From the NCBI GenBank assembly GCA_017552455.1, contig JAFZPX010000044.1:1-64000 (forward strand): 64,000 bases of DNA. Direction: 5' to 3'. The translations under genes were made by a program, and so were the position numbers. The stretch's first letter is position 1; each line of letters opens with the position of its first letter. The notes under the pieces are model-generated. The model had not been told where the DNA came from, did not search any database, and saw only the letters and a list, made by a program, of their open reading frames with translations. Positions 1 to 8,731 of the stretch are shown here, piece by piece. The stretch comes from Clostridiales bacterium. GTDB taxonomy: Bacteria > Bacillota > Clostridia > Saccharofermentanales > Saccharofermentanaceae.

Positions 1-525
1 AACCTCTGTGATATAACCATCTGTGAGCTCGAGGTAACGGGGACCCTTCTCGAGAGTACCGTATGTTGTACCTACCATGGAACGTGTTCCCTTACCGAGG
101 TCCTCAAGACCTGCACCGATCTGGAGACCGCCCTCAGAGAAAGCAGACTGTGTTCTTCCGTAAACGATCTGCAGGAAGAGCTCTCTCATTGCTGTGTTGA
201 TAGCGTCGCAAACGAGGTCTGTGTTAAGAGCTTCGAGGACTGTGAGTCCGGGAAGGATCTCAGCTGCCATAGCAGCGGAGTGTGTCATACCGGAGCATCC
301 GATTGTCTCAACGAGAGCTTCCTGAATGATACCGTCCTTAACATTGAGAGACAGCTTGCAGCAACCCTGCTGAGGTGCGCACCAGCCGATACCGTGTGTG
401 TAACCGGAAATATCGGTAACCTGCTTAGCCTGTACCCACTTTGCTTCCTCAGGGATCGGAGCTGCACCGTGATGCACTCCCTGATGAACAGGGCACATGT
501 TCTTGACTTCTGTAGAATAGATCAT
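1..525 (-). CDS. NifU-like iron-sulfur scaffold protein (3' end cut off by window edge)
   Basis: The visible 175 residues start MIYSTEVKNMCPVHQGVHHG and include GYTHGIGWCAPQQGCCKLSL and ETIGCSGMTHSAAMAAEI. These Cys-containing motifs are typical of the clostridial NifU-like 'iron-sulfur cluster assembly scaffold' family, which usually sits beside a GGGtGRT-motif protein. The likely role is a cytosolic scaffold or carrier for Fe-S clusters, but this family has little direct biochemistry. The start ATG follows a strong AGGAGG ribosome site six bases upstream. The gene diverges from ppaC and the two promoters overlap. The C-terminus and any GGGtGRT partner lie outside the window, so the operon cannot be judged. 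Confidence 0.75.
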   Translation of the reverse strand, partial: MIYSTEVKNMCPVHQGVHHGAAPIPEEAKWVQAKQVTDISGYTHGIGWCAPQQGCCKLSLNVKDGIIQEALVETIGCSGMTHSAAMAAEILPGLTVLEALNTDLVCDAINTAMRELFLQIVYGRTQSAFSEGGLQIGAGLEDLGKGTRSMVGTTYGTLEKGPRYLELTDGYITEV

Positions 526-569
526 ATTATCCTCCTATTAATTCTGGATGGGATTGAAATCACCCTAAA

Positions 570-609
570 AATCTATCATATTGGAAAACTCGTTTCAAGG
601 TGCGATAAT
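570..609. promoter_or_regulatory. Overlapping divergent promoters for the NifU-like gene and ppaC
   Basis: On the plus strand TTGGAA (581-586), a 17-base spacer and GATAAT (604-609) face ppaC. On the minus strand TTGAAA (complement of 593-598), a 17-base spacer and TAGATT (complement of 570-575) face the NifU-like gene. Each -35 box lies within the other promoter's spacer, so RNA polymerase could probably not occupy both at once. This is read by eye against the sigma-A consensus. Confidence 0.6.
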
Positions 610-645
610 AACAACAATATTTATAATAATAAAAAGGTAAGTTTG

Positions 646-2265
646 ATGAGCGATATTTACGTAGTAGGACATAAAAACCCCGATACTGACGCTGTAGTGT
701 CAGCAATGGCGTACGCCAACCTTCGCAACGCCTCAGGAGACCGCGAATACAAGGCCGCAAGGCTCGACCACATCTCAGACGAGACCAAGAGAATGCTCAA
801 GATGTTCGGTTTTGACGCCCCGATACGCCTTAAGGACGTAAGAACACAGGTCTGCGACATCGATTACGATACTCCGACCGCCCTCGACCCTTCAGTTACG
901 CTCGACAGAGCATGGAAGGTCATGACAGAGACAAATACGACCTCCATCCCCGTAGTTAACTCGGACGGAACACTTTACGGCACACTGACAGCCGGTGATA
1001 TAGCGACTTTCAACCTTAATACGATCGACCAGCCGGAGATCACGGATCTTCCGTTATTTAACCTCCTGGGCGTTATAGAAGGCCATATCATCAAGGATCC
1101 GGCCGACATGAGCGATTCCATATCAGGCGACATCGCGATTGCCCTTCCCGCCAACGAGGAATCTTTAATGTTCAAGGGCAAGGACAATATTGTCATCTGC
1201 GGCGATCAGCCCGACATGATGAAGAGAGCACTTGAGAACGAAGTATCCTGCCTCATCCTGTGCGGTTCCGACATCCAGGCAGGCACAGCAAAGAAGTATT
1301 CAGAGAGCAGGACCTGCGTGATTCAGACACCTCTTGATCCGCTTAAGGTTTCTAAGCTTATATATCAGGCTACTCCTATCTCCAGAGCATGTTCTCACGG
1401 AGATCTCGTGGCTTTCCACTTAAACGACTATATCGATGACGTTAAGGAGATCGTTCTTAAGAGCCGTTTCAGGTCTTACCCTGTTCTCGACGAGAACGAT
1501 AAGGTTGTCGGCACTTTGTCCCGTTACCACTTACTGAAGACACGCCATAAGAAGCTCGTTCTGGTCGACCACAACGAAGCTGCACAGGCTGTTCCGGGAC
1601 TTGATCAGGCTGATATCCTCGAGATCATCGACCACCACCGCTTGGCTGACATCCAGACTGTTCAGCCCATCTATGTAAGAAACGAGCCTGTCGGCTCCAC
1701 AACGACCATCATCGGCGAGATCTACCGTGAGCACGGTGTTACCCCCTTCCCTCAGATGGCAGGCCTCATGGCTTCCGCTATCCTGTCGGATACCGTAATG
1801 TTCAAGAGTCCCACCTGCACCAAGCGCGACATCGCGATGGCGGAAAGACTGTCTAAGATCGCAGGTGTCACTATAGAAGAGATAGGAAAGGAGCTTTTCG
1901 ACTCGTCTGCGTCCGACTCCAAGTCTGCAGAGCAGCTTATCGGCGCGGATTTCAAGGAGTTCCACATCGCAGGCCAGATCCTCGGCGTATCGCAGATCAT
2001 CTGTGTCGATTCCGAGAAGATGCTGCAGCGTACGGACGAGTTCCTCGAGACGATGAAGGCGATGCGCAAGAAGAACGGCTACGACATGATGATCCTTATG
2101 CTCACCGACGTTCTCATCGAGGGCACGCAGCTTCTGTATCTTGGTAACGACGATACGATCAGATTCGCATTTAATATCGAACCGAAGGACAATCAGGTAT
2201 GGCTTCCCGGCGTCATGAGCCGTAAGAAGCAGATAATCCCGATGCTCACCGCTTTGTGGGGTTGA
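646..2265 (+). CDS. ppaC: Manganese-dependent inorganic pyrophosphatase, family II, with CBS-DRTGG-CBS regulatory insert
   Basis: Cytosolic enzyme hydrolysing pyrophosphate to two phosphates, pulling biosynthetic reactions forward. The 539-residue protein has the DHH-family metal site split by a regulatory insert: HKNPDTD at 9-15, a first CBS repeat near 75-125, a DRTGG-type region to about 240, a second CBS repeat near 245-300, then DHNE at 308, IDHHR at 328-332 and the substrate-binding SRKKQ at 525. Length and order match the nucleotide-regulated CBS pyrophosphatases of Clostridia, which are generally inhibited by AMP/ADP. The frame stays open far upstream, but homology begins at MSDIYVVGHKNP and an AAGGTAAG ribosome site precedes this ATG. 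Repeat array A begins 27 bases after the stop. Confidence 0.93.
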   Translation: MSDIYVVGHKNPDTDAVVSAMAYANLRNASGDREYKAARLDHISDETKRMLKMFGFDAPIRLKDVRTQVCDIDYDTPTALDPSVTLDRAWKVMTETNTTSIPVVNSDGTLYGTLTAGDIATFNLNTIDQPEITDLPLFNLLGVIEGHIIKDPADMSDSISGDIAIALPANEESLMFKGKDNIVICGDQPDMMKRALENEVSCLILCGSDIQAGTAKKYSESRTCVIQTPLDPLKVSKLIYQATPISRACSHGDLVAFHLNDYIDDVKEIVLKSRFRSYPVLDENDKVVGTLSRYHLLKTRHKKLVLVDHNEAAQAVPGLDQADILEIIDHHRLADIQTVQPIYVRNEPVGSTTTIIGEIYREHGVTPFPQMAGLMASAILSDTVMFKSPTCTKRDIAMAERLSKIAGVTIEEIGKELFDSSASDSKSAEQLIGADFKEFHIAGQILGVSQIICVDSEKMLQRTDEFLETMKAMRKKNGYDMMILMLTDVLIEGTQLLYLGNDDTIRFAFNIEPKDNQVWLPGVMSRKKQIIPMLTALWG

Positions 2266-2292
2266 TGCTTATTTGTTGCTCTTCACCCACCG

Positions 2293-2490
2293 GTGGACCA
2301 AATACCTGAATATCGGCATTTCAGTCCACTAATTCAGCAAAATCCGTGGACTGAATCGGTCAAAAACGACTATCTGGTCCACTAATTCGAGGAATCAGTG
2401 GACCAAATCGCTTAATTATGATGATTTAGTCCACTCAAAAGAGCAATTCAGTGGACCAAAACCCTCAAAACAGTGAAGTTAGTCCACTGG
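2293..2490. repeat. Repeat array A: eight alternating copies of AGTGGACYRAA
   Basis: Forward cores (GTGGAC) begin at 2293, 2346, 2398 and 2451; reverse cores (RGTCCAC) begin at 2324, 2376, 2428 and 2482. The steps are 31, 22, 30, 22, 30, 23 and 31 bases, giving a 52-53 bp period, close to five helical turns. The sequence between cores is not repeated. Neighbouring reverse/forward cores form hairpins, for example TTCAGTCCAC with GTGGACTGAA. The array nearly fills the gap between the convergent ends of ppaC and the GGDEF/EAL gene. It could act as a two-way terminator, RNA-stabilising element or protein-binding array. Confidence 0.9.
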
Positions 2491-2496
2491 AGGCAC

Positions 2497-5400
2497 CTAA
2501 CGGCGATCATTCTCCCACTCGAGGAACGTATCAAGCTCCAAAGGCTTCGCATAATAGTAGCCCTGGAAGCTCTTAACATTGAACTGCTGGAGGATATCTC
2601 TCATGCCTGCAGTCTCGATACCTTCGACACAGACCTTCGCGCCGAACAGTGAAGCGAGACCTGCAAAGTGCTTGATCAACTCACGGTCAACCGCATCCTC
2701 TTCGATCTTCTGAACGAATCCGCGGTCGATTTTGATGATATCGAACGGCAGCTCCTTAACGATGCCGACAGAAGAGAATCCCGTACCGAAGTCATCGAGC
2801 GCGATCAGCACGCCACGGGCCTTAAGACTTGCCGTGACATTCTTAAGCAGATCGAGATCGAGCAGTCTGCATCTCTCCGTAACCTCGAAGCAAAGGTGCT
2901 CCGGCGGATAATCCATATCCGTGAGAATCTTGAACACCATATCGACGAAGTCATGTTTCTCAAGCTGCGTATAAGACAGATTGATATTGATGATAAAGTC
3001 AGGATTATCCCTGATGATCTTCTTGGCGGACATTATAGCTTCCTTGATGATCCACTCACCGAGATCCGGAAACAGCGGGTCTGACTCAAGCAACGGTATG
3101 AACTGATCCGGCGGCACCGTTCCGTAAGTATCGTTCTTCCAGCGAAGCAGAGCCTCAGCTCCGATAAGCTTCTCCGTATGCGCATCGACAACCGGCTGAT
3201 ACAGCAGATAGAAGCCACGGTAGCCGTGCATGATAGAAGCTCGGATAGCATGAAGCTTCTCGATTCTCTGCTTATTGTCTTCGTTAAGATCGTTCTGGAA
3301 GAATACGAGATCTCCCTGGTTTCTTGACTTCGATTCAGAGTAAGCAGAATTCAGGCATGCATATACGGTCTGCGAATCAAAATCAAAATGATCCACCTTC
3401 AGTGCACCGCAGTTGATCTCGAGCATTATCTTCTTATCATCAACACCGAATTCTTCTCTGAAGTAATAACGGAATCTCTCATACCATTCGCTTATCTCGT
3501 CCGGAGACAGCATGTTGGTTATTACCGCAAACTTCGTTCCGTCTATTCTGTAGCAGCTTCCGGAATTACCTATATTCTCATAGAACCTCCTCGCGAAAAG
3601 CTGCAGCACACGGTTACCAAAGTGATACCCGTACACTTCGTTTATTTCAGAGAACTTGCTTATGCCGACAATGAGCACATGCATTGCAGCATTTCTATTG
3701 ATACAGCCGTCGAGATCCTCGAAGAATCCGTACTGGTTACGAAGGCCTGTAAGCGTATCGATATGCCCCTGCGTCCCATGATTACGTATCGTTCCTACGA
3801 AGTAATCCGGTTCACCGAACAGATCTCTGATTACGACACCGCGGCATGTACACACATCGTATCTGCCGTCAGGTCTTCTTGCACGGTACTGCATGTCGTG
3901 ACCTGACATATTACCGGCGAAAATCTCTTCTATACCTTTGTGGTATGCATCTCTGTCATCAGGATGGATACAGTTCTCCCAGATATCTCCCGCTCCGTAC
4001 ATATACTCAGACGGCAACGCGAAAGTATCAACTGCAGCCTTTGACCACTTGGAGAAATCATACTTCATATCGCACAGATATACGTACGTTCCTTCCGATA
4101 CGACGTCATAAGACTTGAAGAGTGTATCGAGCATCCTTCTTCTGTCTTCGGTGATCGTTTTATATCCGGCCTGTTCCTTCATCGAACGGCTCTCACGAAG
4201 AAGCTTCTGTTCCTTAAGATTGTTCTTATCTTCATACATGCGCTCATCCGCACGCTGGAAGACATCTTCGACTTTATGATCGATGCCGTTCTGGAACTGC
4301 GCGAATCCGGAAGCAATTACCGGGCCCTGATCGATCCTGATATTCTCCTCTACCTGCCTCGTCAGCGCAGCGAACAGCATCTCGCGGTCAGCATAATCCT
4401 GATCTTTAAGAACGATAACAAACTCATCACCGCCGACTCTGAATACAGGGCTATGCGAGAACAGACGGCAGATAAGCTTACATGCGTCCTTGATATACGC
4501 GTCACCGGCCTTATGACCTTGCGTATCGTTGATAAGCTTAAGGTCGTTAAGGTCACATATGACGATACCGAATGTCATGTCATCGCCGGCATCAATCTGG
4601 GTCTGAAGTTCTTTCTCGTACTCTGTAAAAGCCGTCTTATTACGAGTACCGGTCAGGCTGTCACGGCGGGCCATCTCATTCGCCATATTAAGAGCCTGAA
4701 TATGCTCATTCTCCTTCTTCACGTGCTCCTCGCGATTCTCGATACACATGATGAAATGCGACTTATCAGAAGACCAGCTTACCATCATACGGGTATACTT
4801 AGGCTCGCCGTCATCCAAGACCATGCGGTAATCTTCGACCAGCTGCTTATTGTCCTCAAGTGCTGATATTAAGTGATCCTTATCAAGAAACAGCTTAAGT
4901 CTGTCTCTGTCTTCCGGATGAATTACACGGTCAGTATTCTGTTCGGAGATGCGGAAAAAATCGTCGCCTTCCTCATGCACTTCAAGTTCGCCGTAGAGCT
5001 TATGCGTAGCGAACTCAATGTAATGATCAGTCTGAGCATCAATGTAATAGATCAAGTCATAATGCGCTGCGAGGCTCTCTGCGATCTGCGTATAGATCTG
5101 ACTCTTCTGCTTGGTCTCAGTAAGCTCGAGTCTTGCCTTCATCTCTTCATCTATATTCTCGATACATACGATGATATGCTTCTTGTCGCTCGCCATGATC
5201 TCTGTATGTCTGATGTGCTTAACAATATCATTTACAACCAGACGGTAAGCAATGGAGAAAGAATTCCTGTGCTCGAGGTTCTTGAGCATCACATCCCTGT
5301 AGTGATACTTCAGAACCATCTCCTGATCTTCAGGGTGAACGAACTTACGGATGCTCCTTCTGCTCTCTGCGAAGAAATCGCTTCCCGTCGCAGGAACATT

Positions 5401-5955
5401 CATCTTCTTATACTCATCCGTCGATGAGATCTCGACGTAAGTATTCTTCTCGATATTGATGTAATACAGCGTATCGTACTGACCTGCAAGGCTCGCGGTT
5501 ATCTGGTTATATACCACCTTCTGACGCGCGATTTCTTTCTCTATCAGTCTGCGCTTGTATTCATCGTTGATATTGATAACACCAAGAATGAAGTAATCTG
5601 CATTATCATCAAGCCCGCGGATCATCCTTAACGAATGCCATGTCGGAATGCCGTTGATCATCAGACGGTATTCGATATTCTGCATACTGCCCTTCTTCAT
5701 GGCGGCAAGCAGATTCTCCTTCTGAATATCCTCGAGAAAGATGTGCTGATCCTCTTCATAGATTACCGATTTACAGTCACGGATAATATTCTTGAAGAAG
5801 TCATCACCGCCCTGCTCAAGTCGCAGTGAATGGAATTCCGGATTAACGGAATACCAATAATACTCATTAGTCACAGCATTAACGTAATAGACGCTCGAAT
5901 AATCCGTCAGTAATGCTTCAGATATCTTTCTGAATACAGTATCCTGATTATCCAT
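2497..5955 (-). CDS. Multi-PAS GGDEF-GGDEF-EAL cyclic-di-GMP signalling protein
   Basis: Predicted soluble c-di-GMP enzyme of 1152 residues. Three related PAS-like sensor repeats span about 1-140, 141-285 and 286-415. A GGDEF domain (about 430-580) has the intact signature RVGGDEF at 506-512 and should make c-di-GMP. Another PAS-like domain (about 605-730) precedes a degenerate GGDEF (about 735-885), where the signature has become DGTKF. The C-terminal EAL domain (about 900-1145) keeps EALLRW, NLSYTQL, FEVTE, DDFGTGFSS, KIDRGF, EGIE and QGYYYAKP, so it looks like an active phosphodiesterase. Start ATG follows GGGGGTAAC. It is the last gene of the four-gene signalling operon, 49 bases after the DegV-fused kinase. 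Net activity cannot be told from sequence. Confidence 0.9.
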   Translation of the reverse strand: MDNQDTVFRKISEALLTDYSSVYYVNAVTNEYYWYSVNPEFHSLRLEQGGDDFFKNIIRDCKSVIYEEDQHIFLEDIQKENLLAAMKKGSMQNIEYRLMINGIPTWHSLRMIRGLDDNADYFILGVININDEYKRRLIEKEIARQKVVYNQITASLAGQYDTLYYINIEKNTYVEISSTDEYKKMNVPATGSDFFAESRRSIRKFVHPEDQEMVLKYHYRDVMLKNLEHRNSFSIAYRLVVNDIVKHIRHTEIMASDKKHIIVCIENIDEEMKARLELTETKQKSQIYTQIAESLAAHYDLIYYIDAQTDHYIEFATHKLYGELEVHEEGDDFFRISEQNTDRVIHPEDRDRLKLFLDKDHLISALEDNKQLVEDYRMVLDDGEPKYTRMMVSWSSDKSHFIMCIENREEHVKKENEHIQALNMANEMARRDSLTGTRNKTAFTEYEKELQTQIDAGDDMTFGIVICDLNDLKLINDTQGHKAGDAYIKDACKLICRLFSHSPVFRVGGDEFVIVLKDQDYADREMLFAALTRQVEENIRIDQGPVIASGFAQFQNGIDHKVEDVFQRADERMYEDKNNLKEQKLLRESRSMKEQAGYKTITEDRRRMLDTLFKSYDVVSEGTYVYLCDMKYDFSKWSKAAVDTFALPSEYMYGAGDIWENCIHPDDRDAYHKGIEEIFAGNMSGHDMQYRARRPDGRYDVCTCRGVVIRDLFGEPDYFVGTIRNHGTQGHIDTLTGLRNQYGFFEDLDGCINRNAAMHVLIVGISKFSEINEVYGYHFGNRVLQLFARRFYENIGNSGSCYRIDGTKFAVITNMLSPDEISEWYERFRYYFREEFGVDDKKIMLEINCGALKVDHFDFDSQTVYACLNSAYSESKSRNQGDLVFFQNDLNEDNKQRIEKLHAIRASIMHGYRGFYLLYQPVVDAHTEKLIGAEALLRWKNDTYGTVPPDQFIPLLESDPLFPDLGEWIIKEAIMSAKKIIRDNPDFIININLSYTQLEKHDFVDMVFKILTDMDYPPEHLCFEVTERCRLLDLDLLKNVTASLKARGVLIALDDFGTGFSSVGIVKELPFDIIKIDRGFVQKIEEDAVDRELIKHFAGLASLFGAKVCVEGIETAGMRDILQQFNVKSFQGYYYAKPLELDTFLEWENDRR

Positions 5956-6004
5956 AGTTACCCCCGTTACTCACAGGCAGCCTTTAAGGTTTCCTGCAAA
6001 GCAG

Positions 6005-8731
6005 TTATTTCTCCATATACAAAAGTCCGAACGTACCGGCGCCGCAGTTAACGGCGATTGCCGGAGACGCCTGCTTGAAGTAGATCTGGTCGAAGTCCAT
6101 CCTCTTCTCTATCTGCTCTTTGATCCAGTCGAGATCACGCTTGCTGATACCTACATACGTTACGAACAGCACTCGGTTGTCGATAGCTGCAGGCGTTGCA
6201 AGAACTGAACTGATATATGCCTTCCATGCATTCTCACGCGAACCGAAGTAAGTCATGCCGACGCCCATCTTACCCTTGCGAAGAACAAGCACGGGGCGGC
6301 CCATCAAAGACTTAACTACATTGGCGATACCATTGCCGACCTGACCTGCACGTGCAAGGAAGTCCAAGTTATCAACAATGAAGCTCGTATGGATCTTTTT
6401 CTTAACTCTCTCGAGCTCCTCGACTATCTTCTCGGTAGGCATTCCGAGTTCAGCCATACGTGCAGCTTCCATCGCGAGTATTCCCTGTCCGCTCGACAGG
6501 TGCGATGAATCGATAACGAATACATTGTCGAACGATCTTGACGCATCAAGAGCCGGCTGATATCCCGAATTCTCGACGAGACTTGAGATGGAGATATGGA
6601 TAACGTTATTGGCGTAGGACAGCTGCTTTGCAAAGAACTCCTCCGCCTCTCTTACTGTCGGGCCCATAGGCATTACTGCGTTATCGGGATTCTCCATATA
6701 CTTAAGAACACCCAAGGTCTCGATCTCCTTGCCGTCCTTAAAGATACCCTCGGCAGTGCGAACCTTGTGAGGCAGCACTCCGATCTTATACTTCTGTACA
6801 ACTTCAGCAGACAGATCCGCGACACTCTCCGTCGTGATGATGACGCTCTTACGCTTATTGCTTCCGTTCATCCAGGAGATGGATTCCTCTGCAATCTCGC
6901 TTCTTTGTCCTGTGATCTTAACGATCTCCTTCGGCAGGAGATTATAAAGCTCGTTCTCAAGCTCTTCTCCGCTTACAGGCTTAGACAAATACCCGTCGAA
7001 ATTCTCCCTCGCGTACAGCGCACGGTTCTCTTCATCAGCATTCGCTGTGAGGATGACGATAGCTGTATCGCGGCATCTTCCTCCAGTCTGTTCCTTGATC
7101 TTACGGCGGCATTCGATACCGTCCATCTCAGGCATAAGGTGATCCATGAAGATCGCGTCGTATCTGACATTAAGTGTTCTTCTTAAAGCCTCCGCACCAC
7201 TTGTGACTGTATCGATACGGACTCTCGTGCTTCTTAAGAGCTTACTTACAACCATGAGGTTAGCTTCGTTATCGTCGACAACGAGGATACGAGCCTCGGG
7301 AGCCTCGAACTTCGGAGCATATGCCTTGTGCTTGGAAGCACCGTGAGAGTTCTCGAAGTCGTACTGACCGACAGAGCCTTCGCGCTCTACTCTCTGAGGG
7401 ATCTCGATGATGAATGTCGAACCCTTCTTATAGACACTGTTGACCGTGATCTTACCGCCCATAAGGTCTACGAGCTGCTTAACGATGGAAAGACCGAGAC
7501 CTGTTCCTTCGATATGCTTGTTGACCGTCTCATCTACACGCTTGAATGCGGAGAACAGATACGGGATATCTTCAGACTTGATACCGATACCTGTATCGGA
7601 GATCATGTAGATCATGTTGCAGATCTTGTCTTCTCTCATCTCGCACTGAACGGACAATGATACAGAGCCTTCGCTCGTATACTTGATCGCGTTGTTAATT
7701 ACATTGATGAGAACCTGCTTAATACGAACTTCATCACCAACAAGCTCTGCAGGAATGTCAGGAGATACATCAACATTGAAGTCGAGCTTCTTATCCTTAG
7801 CTCTAATCCAGAGCATACCTACGATATCGGAGAGCATGTCACCTGTGCGGTAAGGTTCGATAAGGAGCTGCATCTTACCGGACTGGAACTTACTCATATC
7901 GAGGATATCGTTAATGAGGTTAAGAAGGAGCTTACCTGCCGCCTTGATATTGACCGCATCCTCGATAACCTCTTCACTTACATCTTCTCTTAAGATCATC
8001 TCGTTAAGACCGATGATCGTATTGATAGGCGTTCTGATCTCATGGCTCATGTTAGAGAAGAAACTGTTCTGAGCCTTGTTAAGCATCTCGATCTCTTTAT
8101 GCTGGCGTTCCGCTTTAACGAGCTGTTCGTTAAGTCTGTACCTCGTGTAGGACATGATGATACCCATCAGCACCTGGAATACAGAGAAGATCGTGAAGTT
8201 AGCCATCTCGTTAGGCTCGATCGCGCCTCGGCTTACCATGATGTAAAGGAATGTCATCATGACGCAGTTAGACGTCATCGATACCAATACATACGCGATG
8301 GGGTTGAAGTATACACACAGAGGAACTACGAGAGCTACGGTCATGAACAGCGTCGTATCTACTGTTCCTCTTGCCATTGAGTTTACGATAACAAGAGAGA
8401 CAACCCATGCATACAGCGATATTCCCATAAAGTGGTTAAGCCCGTATACGGTCTTATAACGGGTAGCATAATCGAGCATCGCATAGCGGATACCGATAAA
8501 CCATACAGTTACTACAACAAGCAGCCAGATATAGCACAGCTGATGATAGAACACTGTCGTTCCGCCGAAGTAAGGCGGATAAACAAACGTAAGCGTTAAG
8601 AAGATGACCGCGGTAATGAAAGATATGTACATCGTTACACGCGTCGGTCCGACTGATTCGTAATAGGTGGATCTTATGGCCTCCGGATCATTGGTAGATG
8701 GCCTGAACAGATACTTGAGCATTCCTTTCAT
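6005..8731 (-). CDS. Membrane hybrid histidine kinase-receiver with C-terminal DegV domain
   Basis: 908 residues. Six or so membrane segments (about 30-195) lead into a HisKA domain with SHEIRTP (His about 230), an ATPase domain (DTGIGI, GTGLGLSIV; to about 445) and a receiver (about 480-600) with VVDDNEAN and FMDHLMPEMDG, phospho-acceptor Asp about 530. After a short linker, residues about 628-908 match the DegV/FakB fatty-acid-binding family: a TTESVADLS opening, ISISSLVEN, VIDSSHLSSGQG, TSFIVDNLDFLARAGQVGN and GRPVLVLRKG. The canonical TSQPS and HxGPG positions are altered (MGPTVRE, NCGAGTFG), so ligand binding may differ. The start overlaps the upstream kinase stop as ATGA, indicating coupled translation. 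There is no frameshift at the junction, so it reads as a true fusion. Confidence 0.88.
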   Translation of the reverse strand: MKGMLKYLFRPSTNDPEAIRSTYYESVGPTRVTMYISFITAVIFLTLTFVYPPYFGGTTVFYHQLCYIWLLVVVTVWFIGIRYAMLDYATRYKTVYGLNHFMGISLYAWVVSLVIVNSMARGTVDTTLFMTVALVVPLCVYFNPIAYVLVSMTSNCVMMTFLYIMVSRGAIEPNEMANFTIFSVFQVLMGIIMSYTRYRLNEQLVKAERQHKEIEMLNKAQNSFFSNMSHEIRTPINTIIGLNEMILREDVSEEVIEDAVNIKAAGKLLLNLINDILDMSKFQSGKMQLLIEPYRTGDMLSDIVGMLWIRAKDKKLDFNVDVSPDIPAELVGDEVRIKQVLINVINNAIKYTSEGSVSLSVQCEMREDKICNMIYMISDTGIGIKSEDIPYLFSAFKRVDETVNKHIEGTGLGLSIVKQLVDLMGGKITVNSVYKKGSTFIIEIPQRVEREGSVGQYDFENSHGASKHKAYAPKFEAPEARILVVDDNEANLMVVSKLLRSTRVRIDTVTSGAEALRRTLNVRYDAIFMDHLMPEMDGIECRRKIKEQTGGRCRDTAIVILTANADEENRALYARENFDGYLSKPVSGEELENELYNLLPKEIVKITGQRSEIAEESISWMNGSNKRKSVIITTESVADLSAEVVQKYKIGVLPHKVRTAEGIFKDGKEIETLGVLKYMENPDNAVMPMGPTVREAEEFFAKQLSYANNVIHISISSLVENSGYQPALDASRSFDNVFVIDSSHLSSGQGILAMEAARMAELGMPTEKIVEELERVKKKIHTSFIVDNLDFLARAGQVGNGIANVVKSLMGRPVLVLRKGKMGVGMTYFGSRENAWKAYISSVLATPAAIDNRVLFVTYVGISKRDLDWIKEQIEKRMDFDQIYFKQASPAIAVNCGAGTFGLLYMEK

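Noticed and set aside
280..645. N-terminal extension of PpaC from the upstream in-frame ATG
   Set aside because: This part lies antisense to the NifU-like gene and through the promoters; homology and the ribosome site begin at 646.
1531..1965. 144-codon minus-strand frame inside ppaC
   Set aside because: Antisense to conserved pyrophosphatase motifs, with no ribosome site.
2293..2490. CRISPR array
   Set aside because: The repeated cores are only about 10 bases, alternate in orientation and have two alternating step sizes; there are no cas genes in the window.
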